From Deltaproteobacteria bacterium RIFCSPLOWO2_02_FULL_57_26 (GTDB lineage Bacteria; Desulfobacterota; Binatia; UBA9968): a stretch of 6,751 nt of DNA. The position numbers were made by a program, and so were the translations under genes. The notes under the pieces were generated by a model, which worked only from the letters and a program-made list of their open reading frames with translations, searched no databases and had not been told where the DNA came from. Below are positions 1 through 5,710 of the stretch, piece after piece (position 1 is the first letter of the stretch; every line of letters starts with the position of its first letter). Location of the stretch: NCBI GenBank assembly GCA_001798455.1, contig MGSI01000064.1, positions 1 through 6,751 of the forward strand. The letters run 5' to 3'.

Positions 1-1
1 C

Positions 2-631
2 AAAACAACGCTTCTGCGCTGCCTCAACCGCATGAACGATCTCATTGATACCGTCTCCATTACTGGCAGCGTCAAAATCCATGGCAGAGAGATCTATAGC
101 GCCTCGACCGATGTCATCGATCTCCGGAGGCGCGTCGGGATGATATTCCAAAAGTGGAACCCGTTTCCCAAGAGCATCTATGAAAACGTGGCCTATGGAT
201 TGAGAATCGCGGGGGTCCATAACCGCTATAGGTTAAATGAGGTCGTCGAGAGAAGCCTCAGGCGCGCGGCCCTGTGGGATGAAGTGAAAGACAATCTTTA
301 CAAGAGCGCCTTGGATCTGTCTGGCGGGCAGCAGCAACGGCTCTGCATCGCCCGGGCCCTGGCGGTTGAGCCCGAAGTCCTCTTGATGGACGAACCCTGT
401 TCGGCCCTGGACCCGATCGCCACAGCCAAGATCGAGGAGCTGATCTGGGAACTTAAAGAACGGTACACGATCGTTATCGTTACCCACAACATGCAGCAGG
501 CGGCGCGGGTCTCGGATTTTACTGCTTTTCTTTACCTGGGTAGCCTTATAGAATACGACAAGACTGACAAGATTTTTACCACACCCCAGAACAAACAAAC
601 GGAGGATTACATTACCGGGAGATTCGGTTAA
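2..631 (+). CDS. pstB: Phosphate ABC transporter ATP-binding protein PstB (5' end cut by window edge)
   Basis: ATPase of the high-affinity phosphate importer PstSCAB; it works on the cytoplasmic face of the membrane as a dimer bound to PstC/PstA. The reading frame is open to the left edge. The visible part begins KTTLLRCLNRMND, the end of the Walker A loop and the characteristic PstB helix after it, so roughly 45-50 N-terminal residues are missing; 209 residues are visible. Seen in order: Q-loop (VGMIFQKWNPFPKSIYENV), ABC signature (LSGGQQQR), Walker B (LLMDEP), D-loop (SALDP), H-loop (VTHNMQQAARVSD) and the PstB-type tail ending in GRFG. The ATG at 32 lies inside the conserved ATPase core and is not the true start. 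One oddity is a Trp where PstB normally has Pro in the QKPNPFP stretch. phoU follows after 29 nt, which suggests a pst-phoU operon. Confidence 0.97.
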   Translation, partial: KTTLLRCLNRMNDLIDTVSITGSVKIHGREIYSASTDVIDLRRRVGMIFQKWNPFPKSIYENVAYGLRIAGVHNRYRLNEVVERSLRRAALWDEVKDNLYKSALDLSGGQQQRLCIARALAVEPEVLLMDEPCSALDPIATAKIEELIWELKERYTIVIVTHNMQQAARVSDFTAFLYLGSLIEYDKTDKIFTTPQNKQTEDYITGRFG

Positions 632-650
632 AGCGGTTTCGCAACAAATC

Positions 651-656
651 GAGGGG
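651..656 (+). promoter_or_regulatory. Ribosome binding site of phoU
   Basis: GAGGGG lies 4 nt ahead of the ATG at 661 and supports that start. It sits in the 29-nt gap after pstB, consistent with phoU being translated from a shared pst-phoU message. Confidence 0.6.
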
Positions 657-660
657 TCCT

Positions 661-1347
661 ATGAGATCCGAGCATACAGACAAGAAATACGAGGAAGACT
701 TGAAAAGGCTTCGCGATCACATCCTTCAGATGGGAGGCCTGGTCGAAGACCAGATTCAAAAGGCAGTCAACTCGTTGGTCCAACGCGATTCTCCACTAGC
801 GGAAGCCATCATCGAGAGAGATCACGAGGTGAACCATCTGGATGTGGAGATCGACGACCTCTGCATCCGCTTGCTCGCCCTCCACCAACCCGCCGGCAAG
901 GATCTGCGCTTCATCACAACCGCCCTCAAAATCACCACCGACCTCGAGCGTATCGGCGACATGGCGGTCAACATCTGCGAGCGCGCGCTGGAGCTCAACT
1001 GGGAGCCCCAGCTCAAGCCCTACATCGACATCCCGCGCATGGCCGGGATCTCCCAGCGGATGATCCACGAAAGCCTGGACGCCTTTGTACGTGAGGACAC
1101 CGAATTGGCCCTCAAGGTCTGTAAAGACGATCAGGAGGTAGATGATCTCAATAGCCAGGTTTTCCGTGAGACTGTGAGTTACATGATCGAAGATCCCCAC
1201 ACAATCAACCGGGCCATGAAAGTCGGATTCGTGTCAAAATATCTGGAGCGGATCGCCGACCACGCCACCAATATTGCAGAGATGGTCGTTTTCATGGTCA
1301 AAGGCAAGAGCATCCGTCATATTAAAGAGATCCCCCAGTCGATCTAG
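661..1347 (+). CDS. phoU: Phosphate-signalling complex protein PhoU
   Basis: PhoU links the Pst transporter to the PhoR sensor kinase; with phosphate plentiful it keeps PhoR in its phosphatase state, and it also restrains Pst uptake. The 228-residue product has the usual length and the duplicated three-helix-bundle layout. Repeat 1 (about residues 15-110) holds the conserved run from EVNHLDVEID to DLRFITTALKITTDLERIGD, and repeat 2 (about 125-215) ends in YLERIADHATNIAE. The two E-R-I-x-D metal-binding signatures fall at residues 96-100 and 196-200. The protein is cytoplasmic, with no signal peptide. It sits between pstB and phoB-phoR, the classic context. The start is supported by the GAGGGG site just upstream. 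Identification is secure; its handshake with the unusual fused PhoR downstream is inference. Confidence 0.97.
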   Translation: MRSEHTDKKYEEDLKRLRDHILQMGGLVEDQIQKAVNSLVQRDSPLAEAIIERDHEVNHLDVEIDDLCIRLLALHQPAGKDLRFITTALKITTDLERIGDMAVNICERALELNWEPQLKPYIDIPRMAGISQRMIHESLDAFVREDTELALKVCKDDQEVDDLNSQVFRETVSYMIEDPHTINRAMKVGFVSKYLERIADHATNIAEMVVFMVKGKSIRHIKEIPQSI

Positions 1348-1370
1348 GTCGTATGCAGGCGGGGAAGCGA

Positions 1371-1462
1371 TTCAAAGCGTTCAAGCTCTTCAAGGCGTCT
1401 TGAACGTTTTGAACGGTTTGAACGCTTGAAACGATTTGAACGTCTTGAACCACTTAACCCCC
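1371..1462 (+). repeat. 9-bp-period repeat array between phoU and phoB, with internal inverted repeats
   Basis: Three units of the form TTCAARSYS start at 1371, 1380 and 1389. Seven further 9-mers follow in register from 1400 to 1462: TTGAACGTT, TTGAACGGT, TTGAACGCT, TGAAACGAT, TTGAACGTC, TTGAACCAC and TTAACCCCC. The first group is the reverse complement of the core of the second (TTCAA versus TTGAA), so the array can fold back on itself. One perfect small hairpin pairs 1389-1394 with 1399-1404 around a 4-nt loop. A longer stem pairs 1371-1384 with 1418-1430 with one bulged base. The array ends exactly where the likely phoB GTG start begins (1463). No canonical Pho box was recognised, and the 9-bp spacing differs from the 11-bp repeat of the enterobacterial Pho box. 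Its function is unknown. Confidence 0.8.
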
Positions 1463-2176
1463 GTGTCAGGCAAAAAAATACTCGTGGTGGAGGACGAACC
1501 GGATATCCGAAAGCTCGTTCACTACAACCTGGCTCAGGAAAAATATCAGGTCATCGAGGCTGAAGACGGAGAAAAGGCGCTCCGGCTACTTCAGCGCGAA
1601 AAACCCGATCTGATCGTCCTGGACCTGCTCCTTCCGGGCATGTCCGGTCTCGAGCTGTGCCGCGCCCTTCGGGAGCGGCCCGAGACGGCGAACCTTCCCA
1701 TCCTGATGCTGACGGCGAAGGCCGGCGAGACGGATCGGGTCGTCGGTCTTGAGCTGGGCGCGGATGATTACCTCACCAAACCGTTCAGCCCTCGGGAGAT
1801 GGTCGCCAGGGTCAAAGCGATCCTCCGCCGCTCGGAAATGCAGGCCACCCCAGCGAAGGAAGAAGTCTACGAGCGAGGACCCTTAAAGATCAACTTTGCG
1901 ACTTATGAGGTTCAGGTCAAAGGCAAACCGATCCGTCTGACCCTCAAGGAATTTGAGTTACTGCGCGTTTTGGTCCAGAATCCGAACCGCGTCCTGAATC
2001 GGGACCAGCTGTTGGATCGGGTTTGGGGAGGCGAGACCTTCGTCACGCCCAGGACCGTCGATGTCCACATCCGACGGTTGCGAAAAGCCATCGAGAAGAA
2101 CGATCGAAAGCCCATGTGGATTCTCACAGTTCGCGGGGTCGGGTATAAGTTTGATGAGAATGCCGTGGAAACATAG
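1463..2176 (+). CDS. phoB: Phosphate regulon response regulator PhoB (OmpR/PhoB family)
   Basis: DNA-binding response regulator expected to be phosphorylated by the kinase encoded next and to activate phosphate-starvation genes. From the GTG at 1463 the product is 237 residues. Receiver domain (about 4-120): acidic pair E11/D12 in VVEDEPD, phospho-acceptor D54 in LIVLDLLLPG, T84 in MLTAK and K106 in TKPF. Winged-helix effector domain (about 141-233): includes LTLKEFELLRVL, TVDVHIRRLRKAI and the closing VRGVGYKF. The open frame runs upstream to TTG codons at 1436 and 1445, but those add only residues encoded by the 9-bp repeat (MNV LNH LTP). The GTG start instead puts the phospho-acceptor at the usual position for the family. 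None of the three starts has a clear Shine-Dalgarno sequence, so the exact start is uncertain. The 3' end overlaps the sensor gene. Confidence 0.93.
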   Translation: MSGKKILVVEDEPDIRKLVHYNLAQEKYQVIEAEDGEKALRLLQREKPDLIVLDLLLPGMSGLELCRALRERPETANLPILMLTAKAGETDRVVGLELGADDYLTKPFSPREMVARVKAILRRSEMQATPAKEEVYERGPLKINFATYEVQVKGKPIRLTLKEFELLRVLVQNPNRVLNRDQLLDRVWGGETFVTPRTVDVHIRRLRKAIEKNDRKPMWILTVRGVGYKFDENAVET

Positions 2177-4376
2177 CCTGGTTGCCAAGTTTTCCCTCTT
2201 TTATACGGGAATCGTCCTCCTCCTCTTGGCCGCCTCCTTTCTCTATTCCGGCGGAGTCGTCAAAAGGCTTTATACCTCCTTTCTACAGAAAAAGTTCCAA
2301 CAGGAGGCCAAGATCGTAAGCCGGCTGCTCTCCTCTCAACTCGAAGGGGAAGCCCTTGACAAGTTGTGCAGGCTTATCGCCACGGACCTGGGCGTACGCC
2401 TGACGGTCATCGCCCCCGATGGAAAGGTCCTGGGAGACTCGGAGGAGCCCTCCTCGACGATGGAAAATCACGGGACCCGCCCGGAAGTGCTCGAGGCGCT
2501 GGCGGGTGGAACCGGAGAAAGCATCCGTTATAGCACCACGGTCGGATACGAGATGCTTTACCAGGCTATCGTCGACCGCGCAGGGCCGAGCCCTCGCATC
2601 CTTCGCCTTTCTGTTCCCCTCGGGGACATCGAAGAGGTCATAGGCTCCATGCGCCGGGCCATCTTGGTCGGCCTTGTGCTCATCTCGGCCGTGGGTTTGG
2701 TCTTCGCCTATCTTTTTTCCCGCCGGCTCGGCCAAAGGGTCGGGCGCATGGCAGACTTTTCCCAGAAGGTCGCCCTGGGCTCCTTCCCCCAGAATTTTTT
2801 CCCGCGCAAGGGCGAGGATGAACTCACGCTCCTGGAGCAGAATCTGAACGAGATGAGCGTGAAAATCCGGGAGAAGATCAAAGAGATCCTCGTGGAAAAG
2901 GAGAAAGTCGATTCTATCCTTCGGTGCATGATCGAGGGACTCGTGGTCATCGATACCCGTGGAACGGTAGTCCTCCTCAACGACAATGCGCGTCAAATGT
3001 TCCACCTGGCTGCCAACCAGAGTTTCAGCGGCGCCTCTTTCATGGAGGTGTCACGGCACCCGGAAATGAAGAAGCTCGTGGAGGAGGTTTTGGCCTGTGA
3101 CTGCTCCCGAGAATGCTTTTCCAAGGAGGTTTCTCTTGATGAAGGAAGATGGGTTCGGGTCAATGCGGTGAGTCTCAGGGACGGCGACGAACACCCCCTC
3201 GGTTACATCCTTGTCTTTCACGACATTACGGAGATCAAGCGCCTTGAGACCGTGCGCGCGGATTTCGTCGCAAACGTCTCTCATGAACTACGAACGCCGC
3301 TGACCGCGATCCGGGGATACGTAGAAACCCTGCTGCGAAATCCCCCGGCAGATCCCGAGGAGTCACAGAACTTTCTCGCGATCGTCCACCGGCATTCCGA
3401 AAGGCTCGGCCGGCTGATCGATGACCTACTCACGCTCTCCGATTTGGAATCGGGAAAGATTCAACTGGCAAGGGAAGAAATCGAAGCGGGTGACCTGATA
3501 AGGCGGGTGGAGGAGATCTTCAAGGACCAGGCAAGTAAAAAAGGGGTCGCGTTTTCCCATCAGATTGACCCTGAACTACCTACGATCGTGGGAGACCCGG
3601 ACCGCCTGCAACAGCTCCTCATCAACCTGGTCGACAATGCGGTTAAATACACCGCTGCGGGCGGGCAGGTAAAAATTACTGCACGCGCATCAGACCATAC
3701 GCGAGGGGCGGAGCGGGGCGCAGTGCAGGTCGCGGTAGTGGACACAGGGTGCGGCATCCCCGCGAAGGACCTGCCGCGCCTGACGGAGCGCTTCTACCGC
3801 GTCGACAAGGCGCGCTCACGCGAACTCGGAGGTACCGGACTTGGTCTGGCGATCGTCAAACACATCGTCCAGGCCCATGGCGGACAGCTGAAAATTGAAA
3901 GCAAGCCGCAGCAGGGAACGACAGTCAGCGTCACCCTTCCGGGCGCGATCGCCGATAAAAAGGCAAACGGCGTCCTCTTTCTCTGCACGGCCAATTCCTG
4001 CCGCAGCCAGATGGCGGAGGGGTTTACGCGCGCGATTGCGCCCAAAGAAACGCGCGTCTTCAGCGCCGGGACCGAGCCCAAAGAAATTCACCCTTTAGCG
4101 GTTAAGGTGATGGAAGAAGCGGGGATCGATATCTCGAATCAGACTTCGAAGGGACTCCAGGCCATGCCTTTGGAACAAATCGATCTTGTGGTGACTCTCT
4201 GCGGCGAGGCTGCGGAAAGCTGTCCGACCCTTCCGCCAAACACCCGCCATCTCCATTGGCCCCTTCCCGACCCGACCATTGCCCAGGGAGACGAAAGAGA
4301 GGTATTGGAAGCCTTCAGGAAAGTCCGGGACGAAATCCGGACGCAAGTAGAGAAGTTATTCTCTCTTAACCCTTGA
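2154..4376 (+). CDS. phoR: Fusion: PhoR-type sensor histidine kinase plus C-terminal ArsC arsenate reductase
   Basis: A 740-residue protein joining two activities. Residues 1-596 are a PhoR/PnpS-type kinase: TM1 about 13-32; a periplasmic sensor about 33-166 with the PhoR-like DGKVLGDS and RPEVLEAL motifs; TM2 about 169-187; HAMP about 187-240; PAS about 250-360; HisKA with phospho-acceptor H377 (FVANVSHELRTPLTAI); and a HATPase with N491/N495, DTGCGIP at 530 and GGTGLGLAI from 559. After a linker of about nine residues the frame enters a thioredoxin-coupled arsenate reductase of the low-molecular-weight phosphatase fold (about 602-740). This has the loop CTANSCR (C611-R617), shuttle cysteines C683 and C690, and D706 in LPDP. 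These spacings match Cys10, Cys82, Cys89 and Asp105 of the Staphylococcus pI258 enzyme, recalled from memory. No in-frame ATG, GTG or TTG lies at the junction, so ArsC cannot start separately there. The gene overlaps phoB by 23 nt, implying coupled translation; ATG 2160 is an alternative start. Expected roles are phosphate sensing toward PhoB and arsenate reduction to arsenite; the benefit of joining them is inference. Confidence 0.93.
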   Translation: MRMPWKHSLVAKFSLFYTGIVLLLLAASFLYSGGVVKRLYTSFLQKKFQQEAKIVSRLLSSQLEGEALDKLCRLIATDLGVRLTVIAPDGKVLGDSEEPSSTMENHGTRPEVLEALAGGTGESIRYSTTVGYEMLYQAIVDRAGPSPRILRLSVPLGDIEEVIGSMRRAILVGLVLISAVGLVFAYLFSRRLGQRVGRMADFSQKVALGSFPQNFFPRKGEDELTLLEQNLNEMSVKIREKIKEILVEKEKVDSILRCMIEGLVVIDTRGTVVLLNDNARQMFHLAANQSFSGASFMEVSRHPEMKKLVEEVLACDCSRECFSKEVSLDEGRWVRVNAVSLRDGDEHPLGYILVFHDITEIKRLETVRADFVANVSHELRTPLTAIRGYVETLLRNPPADPEESQNFLAIVHRHSERLGRLIDDLLTLSDLESGKIQLAREEIEAGDLIRRVEEIFKDQASKKGVAFSHQIDPELPTIVGDPDRLQQLLINLVDNAVKYTAAGGQVKITARASDHTRGAERGAVQVAVVDTGCGIPAKDLPRLTERFYRVDKARSRELGGTGLGLAIVKHIVQAHGGQLKIESKPQQGTTVSVTLPGAIADKKANGVLFLCTANSCRSQMAEGFTRAIAPKETRVFSAGTEPKEIHPLAVKVMEEAGIDISNQTSKGLQAMPLEQIDLVVTLCGEAAESCPTLPPNTRHLHWPLPDPTIAQGDEREVLEAFRKVRDEIRTQVEKLFSLNP

Positions 4377-4405
4377 ACCTTTGTTAACCCTTGATCTCTT
4401 CAACC
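4366..4405. repeat. TTAACCC/TTGAACC repeat words at the phoR-arsC 3' end and convergent gap
   Basis: The 11-mer TTAACCCTTGA occurs at 4366-4376 and again at 4384-4394, an 18-bp step (two 9-bp units). TTGAACC lies at 4373 and its inverted form TTCAACC at 4399. The first copy supplies the last codons (L-N-P) and the TGA stop of the fused kinase gene. The words resemble the final units of the array ahead of phoB. The 31-nt gap between the convergent genes (4377-4407) is almost wholly made of these words. No GC-rich stem with a T-tract is visible. Confidence 0.6.
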
Positions 4406-4407
4406 TT

Positions 4408-4701
4408 TCATTTCGCCGTAAAGGAGTAGCTCCGTACGGTCCCGTCTTTATTGAAAACGACGTACAGCTCCTTGGAATCTCTGAGCTGCCCCAGCTCGTA
4501 GCTATGAAAGGAATAGGTCCAGGTCTCATAGCCGGTATCCAGGCCTCTGCGATAGGGCTCTCCGAAAAAGCCGAAGATCTCGCGCTGGGCGGTGACGTTC
4601 TGCTGTATGTTTTTGATCGGCGTGGCGGGAAAATCCCTCCCCACGGTCATGCAACCCCAAAGAAACAGCACCAGCAACAGATAAACCCATTTGCTTCCCA
4701 T
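4408..4701 (-). CDS. Small BamE/SmpA-like lipoprotein
   Basis: A predicted 97-residue lipoprotein. The N-terminus MGSKWVYLLLVLFLWGC is a short signal peptide with a lipobox cysteine at C17; Trp at the -2 position is atypical, while Leu at -3 and Gly at -1 are normal. The mature part (about 30-97) has the pattern of the SmpA/OmlA (BamE) fold: I-x-x-N-V-T near 32-37, a turn at FFGEPY (45-50), the YETWTYSF strand (58-65), and VVFNKDGTVRSYSF (81-94). BamE proteins are outer-membrane lipoproteins of the beta-barrel assembly machinery, but many small lipoproteins share the fold, so a Bam role is not established. The start is chosen at 4701 because GGAGG lies just upstream and the signal peptide begins there; the frame extends 20 residues further without plausible signal character. 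It follows recR after 37 nt. Confidence 0.8.
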   Translation of the reverse strand: MGSKWVYLLLVLFLWGCMTVGRDFPATPIKNIQQNVTAQREIFGFFGEPYRRGLDTGYETWTYSFHSYELGQLRDSKELYVVFNKDGTVRSYSFTAK

Positions 4702-4703
4702 AA

Positions 4704-4713
4704 CCCCTCCTTT
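4704..4713 (-). promoter_or_regulatory. Ribosome binding site deciding the lipoprotein start
   Basis: On the minus strand AAAGGAGGGG precedes the ATG at 4701, with GGAGG 4 nt from the start codon. It selects this ATG over the upstream in-frame ATG at 4761, which lies inside recR and would bury the signal peptide. Confidence 0.7.
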
Positions 4714-4738
4714 CGAGGTGAGCCTCAAGGTCGAACCT

Positions 4739-5359
4739 TCAGATCTCCCTTCTTCCCTCAATCGCCTTGCCCAGGGTCACCGGGTCCGCGTACTCGAGGT
4801 CCCCACCCATCGGGAGACCGCGAGCGATCCGGGTCACCTGGACCCCCAGGGGCTTGATCACTTTTGAGATATAAAGCGCCGTGGTCTCGCCTTCCACCGT
4901 GGGATTGGTCGCCACAATCACCTCCTGGATCTGATTGCCCTCGACGCGCCGGACCAATTCCTTAATCCGCAGCGCGTCCGGTCCGACGCCGTCCAATGGA
5001 GAGATCGCCCCGTGGAGCACGTGGTAGAGTCCCCTATATTCCTGAGACTTCTCCACCGCCATCATGTCGGCCGGTTCCTCTACGACGCATATCTTTCCCC
5101 GCTCGCGCCGCGGATCCTGACAAACTCGACACGCCCCTTCTTGCCCGCCCGAGGAGTTCACCTCGCTCAAGCCAAAGCAGCTGGGGCATAGCCGCATCCC
5201 TTGCCTCAGCTTACCGATGCTGTCGGCCAGCTCGAGCACGTCCTCTTTTTTTCCTTTGAGAAGGTGGAATGCCAACCGAGCCGCAGTCTTTTCCCCGATG
5301 CCAGGAAGCTTGCACAGCTCGTGAATCAAGCGCGCTAGAGGGGCGGGATATTCCATCAT
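4739..5359 (-). CDS. recR: Recombination mediator protein RecR
   Basis: RecR acts with RecO (and RecF) to load RecA onto single-stranded DNA at gaps during recombinational repair; it forms a ring-shaped tetramer around DNA. The 206-residue product has the standard length and order: helix-hairpin-helix (LCKLPGIGEKTAARLAF, about 16-32), a four-cysteine zinc site (C58, C61, C77, C80), a Toprim domain (about 88-185, opening ICVVEEPADMMAVE, with SPLDGVGPDAL at 120-130), and the C-terminal segment GGDLEYADPVTLGKAI. Two consecutive ATGs begin the gene (5359 and 5356). The first overlaps the ybaB stop in an ATGA arrangement, implying translational coupling. The zinc loop between C61 and C77 is 15 residues with a Gly/Ser-rich centre, otherwise unremarkable. 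Confidence 0.98.
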   Translation of the reverse strand: MMEYPAPLARLIHELCKLPGIGEKTAARLAFHLLKGKKEDVLELADSIGKLRQGMRLCPSCFGLSEVNSSGGQEGACRVCQDPRRERGKICVVEEPADMMAVEKSQEYRGLYHVLHGAISPLDGVGPDALRIKELVRRVEGNQIQEVIVATNPTVEGETTALYISKVIKPLGVQVTRIARGLPMGGDLEYADPVTLGKAIEGRREI

Positions 5360-5682
5360 GGCATCAATCCCGGGATTTTCAACCCGCCCGTCACTTTGCT
5401 CATCTCTTCCGAAACCATCTCCCGCGCCCGGCGCATCCCCTCGTTGACCGCTGCCAAAATGAGATCTTCGAGCATCTCTTTCTCTTCGCGATTGATCACG
5501 GCCGGGTCCACTTGGATCGAAGACAGCATCAATTGACCATTCACCGTCACCCGCACCATCCCCCCTCCCGCTGAAGCCTCCACGGTCTTACGGCCCAGCT
5601 CCTCCTGTATCTGCGCCAACTTGGCCTGAATCTCCTGAGCCTGCTTCAAAAGGTTTCCCATCCCGCCCAAACCTTTAGCCAT
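5356..5682 (-). CDS. ybaB: YbaB/EbfC family nucleoid-associated protein
   Basis: Small DNA-binding protein (108 residues) of the YbaB/EbfC family, dimeric and nucleoid-associated, almost always encoded between dnaX and recR. The sequence opens MAKGLGGMGNLLKQAQEIQ, the typical Gly/Met-rich start leading into a long amphipathic helix (about 10-35). Then come the GGGMVRVTVNGQ strands (about 39-50), the IQVDP segment and the closing helix through about residue 97. The start at 5682 is fixed by an AAGGAGGA site just upstream; the 32-residue upstream extension of the frame overlaps the end of dnaX and has no family character. Its stop overlaps the recR start by 4 nt. Its exact cellular role is poorly defined in the family generally. 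Confidence 0.96.
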   Translation of the reverse strand: MAKGLGGMGNLLKQAQEIQAKLAQIQEELGRKTVEASAGGGMVRVTVNGQLMLSSIQVDPAVINREEKEMLEDLILAAVNEGMRRAREMVSEEMSKVTGGLKIPGLMP

Positions 5683-5686
5683 GAAA

Positions 5687-5694
5687 TCCTCCTT
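5687..5694 (-). promoter_or_regulatory. Ribosome binding site deciding the ybaB start
   Basis: AAGGAGGA on the minus strand lies 4 nt ahead of the ATG at 5682, within the 28-nt gap after the dnaX stop. It selects this ATG over the upstream in-frame ATG at 5778, which lies inside dnaX. Confidence 0.75.
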
Positions 5695-5710
5695 TACCCC
5701 GGCCCGTAAG

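Noticed and set aside
1378..1410. Hairpin followed by a short T-run as an intrinsic terminator after phoU
   Set aside because: The stem is only 6-8 bp and AT-rich, the T-run is four bases, and the hairpin is a by-product of the repeat array; support is too weak for a terminator.
2061..2153. An upstream extension of the sensor kinase frame from 2061
   Set aside because: It lies wholly within the phoB winged-helix coding region and encodes residues with no kinase character; the natural start is ATG 2154 (or 2160), just before the first membrane segment.
2283..3005. Long minus-strand open frame opposite the kinase gene
   Set aside because: It is opposite clearly conserved sensor, HAMP and PAS coding sequence and its product looks like no protein family; an antisense shadow in GC-rich DNA.
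4702..4738. Small inverted repeats between recR and the lipoprotein gene
   Set aside because: Stems of about 4 bp with no T-tract; they do not amount to a terminator or a recognisable regulator.
4381..4857. Plus-strand open frame of about 158 codons in the convergent region
   Set aside because: It is antisense to the lipoprotein and recR, low in complexity and Pro/Gly-rich toward its end, and has no family resemblance; it is a shadow frame.
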